A DNA stretch of 64,000 nt. Origin: Bradyrhizobium sacchari. Its GTDB lineage: Bacteria; Pseudomonadota; Alphaproteobacteria; Rhizobiales; Xanthobacteraceae. The position numbers and the translations under genes are program-made. Positions 46,194 through 54,642 of the stretch are shown in pieces (position 1 is the stretch's first letter; every line of letters starts with the position of its first letter). The notes under the pieces are model-generated. The model saw only the letters and a program-made list of their open reading frames with translations, ran no database searches and was not told the origin of the DNA. The DNA is taken from assembly GCF_002068095.1 (NCBI RefSeq), contig NZ_LWIG01000060.1, positions 42,061 through 106,060 of the forward strand, written 5' to 3'.

Positions 46194-47495
46194 TCAAGAT
46201 GCATGGCGATACTCACGCTCAACCCCAAGTGACGGCACCGCCGCCGGCGCGTTGATCCCGCGCCAGCCGTCGATGGTCTCGGCGATCATCTGCGCCGTTG
46301 CCGCCGACAGGGTCCAGCCGAGATGGCCGTGGCCGGTGTTGAAGAACACGCCCGGTGTCCGCCCCGCGCGCACCACCGGCATCATGTTCGGCATCATCGG
46401 GCGCAGCCCGGCCCAGGGCACGACGCGCGAGGTTTCGATGTCGGGGAAGTTGCTGCGCACCCAGTCGACCAGCGGCTGCACGCGGTCGGCGCGAATGTCG
46501 CGGTTGAAGTCGTTGAACTCGGCCGTTCCGGCCACGCGAAAACGATCGGCGCCGAGCCGGCTGGTGACGATCTTGGCGGCTTCGTCGAGCAGGCTCACGG
46601 TCGGCGCCGCGGCGCGGCTTTCGGCAGTGTCGAGCTGCACGGTGATCGAGTAGCCCTTCACCGGATAGACGTTGATGCGATCGTCGAGGAGGGCGGCGAA
46701 GTGGCGGCTGGCGACGCCGGCGCAGACCACGATTCCGTCCGCCTTCAGCATGCCGCGCGTGGTTGCTGCGGCATCCCTTGCGGCAAGTTCGGCCCAGCCG
46801 AGCACGAAGCCGCTGCCGGCGCGCGCGATTGAATCGATATCGGCTTCGTGGACGAAGGTCGCGCCGCGCCGCTTGCAGGCGTCCGCCAGTCCGCGGGTGA
46901 ACTTGTGGATATCGCCGGTCGCATCCGACGGCGTGTAGAAGCCGCCATAATACGCCTTGCGCAGCGTCGGCTCGATCGCGTGGATTTCCTCCGGCGTCAC
47001 CGGACGGCGATCGAGGCCGCCCTCCTGCAACAGCGCGTTGACGCGCAGGCCGGATTCGAAACCTTCCTTGTCGTGATAGATGTGGAGGATGCCGCGGCGT
47101 TCGAGATCGAAGTCGATGCCTTCGCGCGCCGCGATCTCGAACAGATGCTTGCGGGCTTCGATCGCAAGCCGTGTGGTCTCGATGGTGTTGGCCCGGTAGT
47201 TGCCGATGTTGGCGACGAACTCGCTCATCCACGAATATTTGTGCCAGTTCGGCCGCGGGTTCATCAGCAGCGGCGCATCGCGCCGGAACATCCAGCGCAG
47301 GCCTTTCAGGATCGTTGCGGTAGAGTTCCACACTTCGGCATTGCTGGCGGAAAGCTGTCCGCCGTTGGCGAACGACGTCTCCATCGCGGCATAGCGGTGC
47401 TTGTCGAGCACCGTCACCTCAAAGCCGCGTTCGAGCAGGGCATAGGCAGTCGTCACGCCGGTGATGCCGGCGCCGATGATGGCGATATGAGTCAT
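46194..47495 (-). CDS. dadA: FAD-dependent D-amino-acid dehydrogenase (DadA-like)
   Basis: A 433-residue DAO-family flavoprotein with FAD-binding GAGITG (8-13), LDKHRYAAMETSFANGGQLS and the C-terminal GHLGWTLSAATAQMIAE. DadA oxidises D-amino acids to 2-oxo acids, passing electrons to the respiratory chain; some relatives oxidise glycine or sarcosine. A tandem glycine riboswitch lies immediately upstream, which favours glycine or a glycine-linked substrate. It heads the downstream run of peptide-uptake and hydrolase genes. Confidence 0.9.
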   Translation of the reverse strand: MTHIAIIGAGITGVTTAYALLERGFEVTVLDKHRYAAMETSFANGGQLSASNAEVWNSTATILKGLRWMFRRDAPLLMNPRPNWHKYSWMSEFVANIGNYRANTIETTRLAIEARKHLFEIAAREGIDFDLERRGILHIYHDKEGFESGLRVNALLQEGGLDRRPVTPEEIHAIEPTLRKAYYGGFYTPSDATGDIHKFTRGLADACKRRGATFVHEADIDSIARAGSGFVLGWAELAARDAAATTRGMLKADGIVVCAGVASRHFAALLDDRINVYPVKGYSITVQLDTAESRAAAPTVSLLDEAAKIVTSRLGADRFRVAGTAEFNDFNRDIRADRVQPLVDWVRSNFPDIETSRVVPWAGLRPMMPNMMPVVRAGRTPGVFFNTGHGHLGWTLSAATAQMIAETIDGWRGINAPAAVPSLGVEREYRHAS

Positions 47496-47559
47496 GGCAG
47501 GTCTCGGGGCTCCCGTGAGTTAGGATAGGCGAACCACCGGCCGAAGGCCGTTGGCGCCC

Positions 47560-47772
47560 CATCTGTCACGGTTACCTGAGAGCTTGATCCGCTGCGGCTC
47601 CTGCAACGGACGATCCCCTTCGGTGGACGTCGCGATTGCCTAAAATCGCGCCGCCTCTCTCCAGATTGTCCTGACGATACAGTCCTTTTGCCTGAGAGTT
47701 TCCGGGGCGGTTGCTCCGTCGGCGCCGCGACGAAAGCTGAAAACCTTCGTTGCGATCTCTCCCGCATCGTCG
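47560..47772 (-). promoter_or_regulatory. Tandem glycine riboswitch
   Basis: On the minus strand two aptamers follow each other. The first has GGGAGAG (47757-47763), CCGACGGAGCAA and AACTCTCAGGCAAAAGGAC (ending near 47682). The second has GGAGAGAG (about 47655-47662), CACCGAAGGGGA and AGCTCTCAGGTAACCGTGAC (ending near 47565). These match the conserved P1/P3 junctions of glycine riboswitches, and the short linker between aptamers is typical of the cooperative tandem form. A GGCC-TTC-GGCC hairpin near 47531-47555 may be the expression platform. The target is dadA, starting 65 bases downstream. Confidence 0.9.
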
Positions 47773-47868
47773 CGTGGACAATCGACCAGTACGATACGCC
47801 TCATTTTTAGACAAGGCTAAATTTAGACCGCGACTGCCAACGCATTGTGCAGTGCGAAGTTGTTGCAG

Positions 47869-48999
47869 TCATTCCAGCGTCGCCAGCAACCCCGCCATCA
47901 AACGCCCACGTTCGACGAGGCTGTCGACCTCGATGAACTCTTCCAGCGTATGGCCGTTGCCGCCGCGCACGCCGAGGCCGTCGAGCGTGGGGATTCCCAT
48001 CGCACCGGTGAAATTGCCATCGGAGCCGCCGCCGGAGCTCGCGTGCGGCAATTCCGCGCCGAGCGATTTGGCGATACCGCGTGCCTTCTCATACAGCGCC
48101 ATGGTGCCGGCATCCGGTTCCCAGACCGGCCGTGTCACGCCGCGCGTGACCTTGAAGGCGACGTCGTTGCTGGTGCCTGAGAGTGCCAGCATCCGCTCGA
48201 CGCCGCGGTCGAGATCGGCCTGCCGCTTGGCCATCGACAGCGCCTCTCCGGTCGCGGTCGTGGCAACGCAATTGACCCATTGTCCTCCATGCACGACGCC
48301 GACCGAGAAAGTGCAGTCCTCCGTCGTCATCGCGTCGATGGCGAGGATCTGCCGCGCCATTTCGCGGATCGCCGAACGTCCCGCCGACAGCGTCGCGCCG
48401 GCGTGGCTCGGCCGTCCCGTCGCCTCGAGATTGAAACGCGCAATGGCGTAACGTCCGGTGGTGACGCCGTTGTCGGGGCGGCCCGGCTCGGGCACCAGCA
48501 CGTATTTGTTGCGCGCGGCTTCCGCCTCGATGATGTCGCGCGTGGAAGGCGTGCCGACTTCCTCGTCGGGTGTGAACAGGACGGTGATCGGCAGCGGTGT
48601 CGTGAACGAGGCGCGCGCCAGCTGCCGGATCGCTTCCAGCGATAGATAATTGCCGCCTTTCATGTCGTAGATGCCTGGGCCGTAGCACTTGTTGCCCTCG
48701 CGCCGCCATTTCAGCTTCTCGATGGTGCCGACCGGGTGGACGGTATCCATATGGCCGGCGATCAGGATTCCCGGCTCGCCCTGCTTCGGATGCGGAAAGC
48801 GCGCGCGGATCACGCCGCCAAAACCCTGACGGCCGGCGATGCGCTCGATCGTCGCACCCATGATTGCCATGTCCCGCGCCGCGATATCGAGCATGCGGTT
48901 CACCGCGCCCGCGTCCCAGGTCGGGCTTTCGCATTCCACCCAGGAACGCAGGCCCTCGAGCATGGCCTCGGAATCGAAGGGAAGATTGGCTGGATTCAT
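47869..48999 (-). CDS. M20-family metallopeptidase (glutamate carboxypeptidase/ArgE-like)
   Basis: A 376-residue zinc peptidase. Metal-site motifs: ILIAGHMDTVHPVG, GPGIYDMKGGNYLSLEA, LFTPDEEVGTPSTRDIIEAEA (catalytic EE) and the C-terminal GGGSDGNFTGAMGIPTLDGLG. Members release C-terminal Glu or N-acetyl groups from small peptides. The start MNPANLPFDSEAML matches the family. It lies upstream of the riboswitch on the same strand and diverges from the substrate-binding gene at 49270. Confidence 0.93.
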   Translation of the reverse strand: MNPANLPFDSEAMLEGLRSWVECESPTWDAGAVNRMLDIAARDMAIMGATIERIAGRQGFGGVIRARFPHPKQGEPGILIAGHMDTVHPVGTIEKLKWRREGNKCYGPGIYDMKGGNYLSLEAIRQLARASFTTPLPITVLFTPDEEVGTPSTRDIIEAEAARNKYVLVPEPGRPDNGVTTGRYAIARFNLEATGRPSHAGATLSAGRSAIREMARQILAIDAMTTEDCTFSVGVVHGGQWVNCVATTATGEALSMAKRQADLDRGVERMLALSGTSNDVAFKVTRGVTRPVWEPDAGTMALYEKARGIAKSLGAELPHASSGGGSDGNFTGAMGIPTLDGLGVRGGNGHTLEEFIEVDSLVERGRLMAGLLATLE

Positions 49000-49269
49000 C
49001 TTAATGTCTCTCAAGCTGCGAAAGATGGAACGCGCATTGCACTGGCGCGGGGCAGGACAAGCGGACAGCGTTGTAGAGCGAAACCGATCTTTGTGGAGCC
49101 CGTGCACGTGCCGCGAGGGGCTGCAGCGAAACCGGATTGACGCGCTCAATACTGTCTGCAAGTCTCGAAAAGATAAAGGCATTGCATGAGGTTAGTTCGC
49201 CCAAGGAACGAACCGGATGCCCAACCAATAACCTGCCTTTGACCAGTTTCACGTCAGGAGAAACATTTT

Positions 49270-50877
49270 ATGTCCAACTTCATGCGCCGGGGGCCTCGCG
49301 GGTTCGCCTCCAAACTTGCGCTGTCGGTCGTCGCGCTTTCAACGGCACTGGCCTCGCCGGTGCTCGCGGCCGGCAAGACCCTCACAGCGGTCATGCATTC
49401 GGACCTTCGCATCATCGATCCGATCTTCACCACGGCCTACATCACCCGTGACCACGGCTACATGGTCTACGACACGCTGGTGGCCCCCGATTCGAGCTTC
49501 AAGATCCAGCCGCAGATGGCGGACTGGAAGATCTCCGACGACAAGCTCACCTACACCTTCACGCTGCGCGACGGCCTGAAGTGGCATGACGGTGCGCCGG
49601 TGACGGCGGAAGACTGCGTCGCCTCGCTCAAGCGCTGGGCCGCGGTCGACGGCATGGGCCAGAAGCTCATGGACTTCACGGCGAGCATCGAGGCGACCGA
49701 CGCCAAGACCATCACGCTGAAGCTGAAAGAGCCCTACGGTCTCGTCCTCGATTCCATCGGCAAGCCGTCCTCGCGCGTCGCCTTCATGATGCCGAAGCGT
49801 CTCGCCGAGACACCGCCGGACAAGCAGATCCCCGAGCAGATCGGCTCGGGTCCCTTCAAGTTCGTGCAGGGCGAATTTCAGCCGGGCGTGAAGGCGGTCT
49901 ACGTCAAGAACACCGACTACGTGCCCCGCAAGGAGCCGGCGAGCTGGACCTCCGGCGGCAAGGTGGTGAAGGTCGACCGCGTCGAGTGGATCACGATGCC
50001 GGACTCGCAGACCGCGGTGAACGCGCTGCAGTCTGGCGACATCGACTTCATGGAAAACCTTCCTTACGACATGCTGCCGGTACTTGAAGCGAACAAGGAG
50101 ATCACGATCGAGGTCTCCAACAAGTTCGGTTTCCAGACTCTCGGCCGGATGAACTTCCTCTATCCGCCGTTCGACAATGTGAAGGTGCGGCGCGCGGCCT
50201 TCCTGGCGATGAACCAGAAGGACGTTCTCGACGCGCTCGTCGGCAACGCCAAGTACCAGAAGGTCTGCGGCGCGTTCTTCGTCTGCGACACGCCGCTGGC
50301 GACCGAAATCGGCGCCGAGACTCTGGTGAAGGGCAACGGCATGGCCGAAGCCAAGAAGGCGCTCGCCGAGTCCGGCTACGATGGGACCCCGGTCGTGGTG
50401 ATGGCGCCTGGCGACGTCACCACGCTCAAGGCGCAGCCGATCGTGGCGGCCCAGCTGCTGCGCGAGGCCGGCTTCAAGGTCGACCTGCAGGCGACCGATT
50501 GGCAGACGGTGGTGAGTCGTCGCGCCAGCCAGAAGCCCCCGAAGGAAGGCGGCTGGAACATGTTCTTCACCAACTGGGTCGCAGCCGACGTCGCCAACCC
50601 GATCGCCAATCTCTCGATCGGCGGCCAGGGCAAGAAGGGCTGGTTCGGCTGGGCGGAAGACGCCAAGATCGAGCAGCTCAAGGACGCCTTCGTCCGCGCC
50701 TCCTCGGTCGAGGAGCAGAAGAAGATCGCAGCCGACATCCAGAAGGAAGCCTATGAGCAGGTGATCTACATCCCGCTCGGGCAGTACCTGCTGCCGAGCG
50801 GCTGGCGCAAATCGCTCACCGGCGTGCTCGACGGTCCGGCAACCCCGCTGTTCTGGAACGTCGACAAGTCGGAGTAA
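49270..50877 (+). CDS. Peptide ABC transporter substrate-binding protein, paralogue 1
   Basis: A 535-residue periplasmic solute-binding protein of family 5 (DppA/OppA). The signal peptide is about residues 1-34 (LALSVVALSTALASPVLAAG). DLRIIDPIFTTAYITRDHGYMVYDTL and DGLKWHDGAPVTAEDCVASLKRW are the family motif region. It captures peptides for the DppB/C/DF transporter encoded on the other strand. AGGAG lies 9 bases before the start. A near-copy follows at 50988. Confidence 0.95.
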   Translation: MSNFMRRGPRGFASKLALSVVALSTALASPVLAAGKTLTAVMHSDLRIIDPIFTTAYITRDHGYMVYDTLVAPDSSFKIQPQMADWKISDDKLTYTFTLRDGLKWHDGAPVTAEDCVASLKRWAAVDGMGQKLMDFTASIEATDAKTITLKLKEPYGLVLDSIGKPSSRVAFMMPKRLAETPPDKQIPEQIGSGPFKFVQGEFQPGVKAVYVKNTDYVPRKEPASWTSGGKVVKVDRVEWITMPDSQTAVNALQSGDIDFMENLPYDMLPVLEANKEITIEVSNKFGFQTLGRMNFLYPPFDNVKVRRAAFLAMNQKDVLDALVGNAKYQKVCGAFFVCDTPLATEIGAETLVKGNGMAEAKKALAESGYDGTPVVVMAPGDVTTLKAQPIVAAQLLREAGFKVDLQATDWQTVVSRRASQKPPKEGGWNMFFTNWVAADVANPIANLSIGGQGKKGWFGWAEDAKIEQLKDAFVRASSVEEQKKIAADIQKEAYEQVIYIPLGQYLLPSGWRKSLTGVLDGPATPLFWNVDKSE

Positions 50878-50889
50878 GGCCTAGATAAG

Positions 50890-50952
50890 GAAAGGCGCAT
50901 CGCGCGCCTTTCGTTTCGACCGTTACGCGGCGCCGCTGTCATCAGCGGCGCC
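50890..50952 (+). terminator. Two hairpins between the paralogous binding-protein genes
   Basis: GAAAGGCGC (50890-50898) pairs perfectly with GCGCCTTTC, and further on GGCGCCGCTG (50929-50938) pairs with CAGCGGCGCC around a TCAT loop. Neither is followed by a long T-run, so partial read-through into the second gene is likely. The same pair of hairpins recurs after the second gene. Confidence 0.6.
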
Positions 50953-50987
50953 GCTCGCCAGCCAGCCGCTCGCCAAGGAGAACTTCA

Positions 50988-52595
50988 ATGTTCGAACTCA
51001 TGCGTCGGGGGCGTAGGTCGTTCGCCTCCAAACTTGCGCTCTCGGTCGCGGCGCTTTCGGCACTGGCCTCGCCAGTTCTTGCCGCCGGCAAGACCATCAC
51101 TGCCGTGATGCATTCGGATCTGCGCATCCTCGATCCGATCTTCACCAGCGCCTATATCTCGCGTGACCATGGCTACATGGTCTATGACACGCTGATCGCG
51201 ACGGATTCGAGCTTCAAGATTCAGCCGCAGATGGCGGATTGGAAGATCTCCGACGACAAGCTGACCTACATTTTCACGCTCCGCGATGGTCTGAAGTGGC
51301 ATGACGGCACGCCCGTCACCGCGGAAGATTGCGTTGCCTCCCTGAAGCGCTGGGCCGTCGTCGATGGGATGGGGCAGCAGCTGATGCTGTTCACCGCGAG
51401 CATCGAGGCGACCGACCCCAAGACCATCACGCTGAAGCTGAAGGAGCCGTACGCGCTCGTGCTGGAATCGATCGGCAAGCCGTCCTCTCGGGTCGCCTTC
51501 ATGATGCCGAAGCGTCTCGCCGAGACGCCGGTGGACAAGCAGATCCCCGAGCAGATCGGCTCCGGCCCCTTCAAATTCGTGCAGGGTGAATTCCAGCCCG
51601 GCGTGAAGGCGGTCTACGTCAAGAACACCGACTATGTGCCGCGCAAGGAGCCGGCGAACTGGACCACCGGCGGCAAGGTGGTGAAGGTCGACCGCGTCGA
51701 ATGGCTTACGATGCCGGACGCGCAGACGGCGTTGAACGCGCTGCAGTCGGGTGACGTCGATTTCATGGAATTTCCCGCTATCGAAATGTTGCCCGCCATT
51801 GAAGCCGACAAAGACCTCAAGATCGATATCCTGAACAAGTTCGGATTCCAGACGGGTGCACGGATGAACTTCCTTCATCCGCCGTTCGACAACGTCAAGG
51901 TCCGCCGCGCCGCGTTCCTCGCGGTCAAGCAGAAGGACGTGCTCGATGCGCTGATCGGCAATCCCAAATACTACAAGACTTGTGCTGCGGCCTTCATTTG
52001 CGACACGCCGTTCGCGACGGACGTGGGCGGCGAGACCCTTGCGAAGGGCGGCGACATGGCTGCGGCCCGGAAGGCGCTCGCCGAGTCCGGGTATGACGGG
52101 ACACCGGTCGTGCTGATGGCGCCGGGCGATGTGCTGACGCTGAAGGCTCAACCGATCGTGGTGGCCCAGCAGCTGCGCGAAGCCGGCTTCAAGGTCGACC
52201 TGCAGGCGACCGACTGGCAGACGGTGGTGAGCCGCCGCGCCAGCCAGAAGTCTCCGAAGGAGGGCGGCTGGAACATGTTCATCACCAACTGGGTCAGCGC
52301 CGACGTTGACAATCCGATCTCCAACGTCGCCGTCGGCGGGCAGGGCAAGAAGGGCGGCTGGTTCGGCTGGGCGGAGGACGCCAAGATCGAGCAGCTCAAG
52401 GACGCCTTCGTTCGCGCGACCTCGGCGGAGGATCAGAAGAAGATCGCGGCCGAGATCCAGAAGGAAGCTTACGACCAGGTGCTTTATATGCCGCTGGGTC
52501 AATATCAGGCACCGAGCGCGTGGCGGAAGTCACTCACCGGCGTGCTCGACGGCCCGGCAACCCCGGTGTTCTGGAACATCGACAAATCAGAGTAG
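50988..52595 (+). CDS. Peptide ABC transporter substrate-binding protein, paralogue 2
   Basis: A 535-residue family 5 binding protein nearly collinear with the preceding one, including the signal peptide (SKLALSVAALSALASPVLAAG-like). Differences cluster in the middle (SGDVDFMEFPAIEMLPAIEADKD versus SGDIDFMENLPYDMLPVLEANKE), the region lining the ligand pocket, so ligand preference may differ. AAGGAG precedes the start. Confidence 0.95.
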   Translation: MFELMRRGRRSFASKLALSVAALSALASPVLAAGKTITAVMHSDLRILDPIFTSAYISRDHGYMVYDTLIATDSSFKIQPQMADWKISDDKLTYIFTLRDGLKWHDGTPVTAEDCVASLKRWAVVDGMGQQLMLFTASIEATDPKTITLKLKEPYALVLESIGKPSSRVAFMMPKRLAETPVDKQIPEQIGSGPFKFVQGEFQPGVKAVYVKNTDYVPRKEPANWTTGGKVVKVDRVEWLTMPDAQTALNALQSGDVDFMEFPAIEMLPAIEADKDLKIDILNKFGFQTGARMNFLHPPFDNVKVRRAAFLAVKQKDVLDALIGNPKYYKTCAAAFICDTPFATDVGGETLAKGGDMAAARKALAESGYDGTPVVLMAPGDVLTLKAQPIVVAQQLREAGFKVDLQATDWQTVVSRRASQKSPKEGGWNMFITNWVSADVDNPISNVAVGGQGKKGGWFGWAEDAKIEQLKDAFVRATSAEDQKKIAAEIQKEAYDQVLYMPLGQYQAPSAWRKSLTGVLDGPATPVFWNIDKSE

Positions 52596-52599
52596 GGCG

Positions 52600-52680
52600 A
52601 AGGCGCGGCCTCGCGCCTTTCGTTCCGAACGTTACGCCAACGTTACGCCGCGGTGCCGCTGTCGTCAGCGGCGCCGTTTT
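52600..52680 (+). terminator. Terminator after the second binding-protein gene
   Basis: AAGGCGCG (52600-52607) pairs with CGCGCCTT, then GGTGCCGCTG (52652-52661) pairs with CAGCGGCGCC around TCGT and is followed by GTTTTCGTTT. This second hairpin is a good rho-independent terminator and is a diverged copy of the one at 50929. Confidence 0.75.
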
Positions 52681-52843
52681 CGTTTGTTGCTCTTGCGTGG
52701 CTTGAGATGGCGGGCCGCTTTTTAACTCTTCCAGTTTCTAATTGTTGCTATTTGTTTCCATCCTGAAATAGATGTGGCGTCTCAACGCATCATTTTCCTT
52801 GTCCCATTTGCGTCCCGTGCCGTTCGATTTTGCATTCCAGGCG

Positions 52844-54439
52844 ATGGCCGAACGGTCCGATCGTGCGCCGGCGCGATGGCGCCGCCCGTTCCTGCATTGG
52901 CTGAGCGCAGTCGAGGCAGGCTGGGCCGTGCCGCTTCTCCTCGCCTGCTTCGTCGCGATCTGGACGCTTTACCTCGTCATCGCTTATGCCGGCGGCGGCC
53001 TGCATCCGGATACGCTCGAAGCCTGGGCCGTTGGCCGGAATTTCGCCTTTGGCTATCAGAAACATCCGCCGCTGATGGGGTGGGTTACGGCGGCATGGAC
53101 CTCCGTGTTTCCGCTCAGCGACTGGTCGCTGCAATTGATGGCGATGGCCAATGCCGGGCTCGCGCTGTTCTTCGTCGACCTGATCTCGCGGCAGTTCGTG
53201 ACCGGGCACAAGCGCGTGCTGGTGCTGCTGCTGTTGATGTTGACGCCGGCCTATCAATTCCATGCCCAGCGCTTCAACGCCAATGCGGTGCTGCTCGCGA
53301 CCTGGCCGCTGGCGACGTATTGCTTCCTGCGCGCATTCGAGACGCGCGCCGCGTTGTGGGCGGCTGCGGCGGGATCCACGACGGCGCTGGCGATGATCGG
53401 CAAATATTACTCGATCTTCCTCGTCGCGAGCTTCGTCTTTGCCGCGCTGGCGCACCCGGGGCGGCGCGCCTATTTTTCCTCCGCTTCGCCCTGGATCTCG
53501 GTCGTCGTCGGGCTCGCGGCGCTGTCACCGCATCTGTATTGGCTCGCGACGACGGGCGCATCGACCTTCACCTATGCGCTGGCCCACGCAAACGGCAACG
53601 TCGTGAGCTCGCTCGGTGAGGTCAGAAACTTCCTGCTGGGGCTGGCGGCGGCCATGAGCGTGTCGGCTGTGTGCTGGGCGCTGATCGCCGGCACGCGGCT
53701 GAAGCAGTTTCCGGCGGATTTTGCCGCGATGAGCCCGGGCCTACGACTTCTCTTCTTCATCGCGATCGGAACGATCGCGCTGCCGGTGCTGACGTCGCTC
53801 GCGATGGGGACAGATCTGCCGTCGCTGTGGGCGTTGCAGGGGCTATTTCTTGTGGTCGTGCTCGTGGTCTGCGGCGCCCGCTATCCGATCGAGCGCTTCC
53901 ACACCGTCAACGTCACAGTGATCGTGGCCATCGTCGCGCTCGCGGCAGTTCTGGTCGCGGCTCCGATCCATGCCATTTACCGCAACAAGCACGGCTACGA
54001 AGAAGGGCGGAATTTCTACGCACAGGCGGCTGACAGGGCGACGCACGAGTGGCGCGAGCTGACCGGGGAGCCGCTCAGCATCGTGACCGGCGACGACGCG
54101 CTGACCTTCGCCACGGCATTCTACAGCCCCGACCATCCGCGGCATGCGCGCCCGCTGGTGTATCAATACCCCTGGGGCGTGCCGCGCAAAGCCATGGCGG
54201 ATGGCGGTTGGGCCGCGCTCTGTTTCCACGACCAGGATCTTTGCCGCGGGTGGATCGAGTGGGTGTCACCCCAGGCCGGACCCTCGGTCAGGCGCGAGTT
54301 CACTGTGCAGGCTTCACTGTGGGGCCGACCCGGCCTGACGCGGCAGATGATCCTGCTGATGGTGCCGTCTCGCGGCGAGCGGGCCGCGCCCGAGAGCGCC
54401 GCCAACGATTTCAGCGCGAGCAGGCGAGCTGCGGAGTAG
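52844..54439 (+). CDS. GT39-family membrane glycosyltransferase
   Basis: A 531-residue polytopic protein of the ArnT/PMT-like GT39 group that moves a sugar from a lipid carrier to an acceptor on the periplasmic side. The first periplasmic loop has GGGLHPDTLEAWAVGRNFAFGYQKHPPLMGW (acidic DxE-type region), then FHAQRFNANAVLLATWPLATYCFLRAFETR. About ten helices and a soluble C-terminal part. An in-frame ATG at 52772 would add 24 residues with atypical codons, so the internal ATG (MAERSDR) is preferred. Acceptor unknown, perhaps lipopolysaccharide or hopanoid-linked. Confidence 0.8.
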   Translation: MAERSDRAPARWRRPFLHWLSAVEAGWAVPLLLACFVAIWTLYLVIAYAGGGLHPDTLEAWAVGRNFAFGYQKHPPLMGWVTAAWTSVFPLSDWSLQLMAMANAGLALFFVDLISRQFVTGHKRVLVLLLLMLTPAYQFHAQRFNANAVLLATWPLATYCFLRAFETRAALWAAAAGSTTALAMIGKYYSIFLVASFVFAALAHPGRRAYFSSASPWISVVVGLAALSPHLYWLATTGASTFTYALAHANGNVVSSLGEVRNFLLGLAAAMSVSAVCWALIAGTRLKQFPADFAAMSPGLRLLFFIAIGTIALPVLTSLAMGTDLPSLWALQGLFLVVVLVVCGARYPIERFHTVNVTVIVAIVALAAVLVAAPIHAIYRNKHGYEEGRNFYAQAADRATHEWRELTGEPLSIVTGDDALTFATAFYSPDHPRHARPLVYQYPWGVPRKAMADGGWAALCFHDQDLCRGWIEWVSPQAGPSVRREFTVQASLWGRPGLTRQMILLMVPSRGERAAPESAANDFSASRRAAE

Positions 54440-54447
54440 GCGCGCGC

Positions 54448-54588
54448 TCAGCAATGACTGTCGCGCACCTGCTCGAGCCCTTCGCTGGCGAAAGGTGCAG
54501 TGAACGCGGCCTGCTCCGCATTCGGCTCGGGCCGCTTTGCGTCCGTCGGCTCCGAGGCGTGGCGGTCTTTGCGGAGTTCCAGTTCCAT
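54448..54588 (-). CDS. Possible 46-residue small protein
   Basis: Reads MELELRKDRHASEPTDAKRP onward, ending EGLEQVRDSHC. Codon choice is GC-rich at third positions like neighbouring core genes, and GAAAGG lies 8 bases before the ATG. It fills the gap between the GT39 gene and the MFS gene. No relatives are recognised. Confidence 0.4.
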   Translation of the reverse strand: MELELRKDRHASEPTDAKRPEPNAEQAAFTAPFASEGLEQVRDSHC

Positions 54589-54642
54589 TGTTGCGGCCTT
54601 TCGAATTGCTGCGGTACAACATCAAGGCCACCGTGAAGTTCC

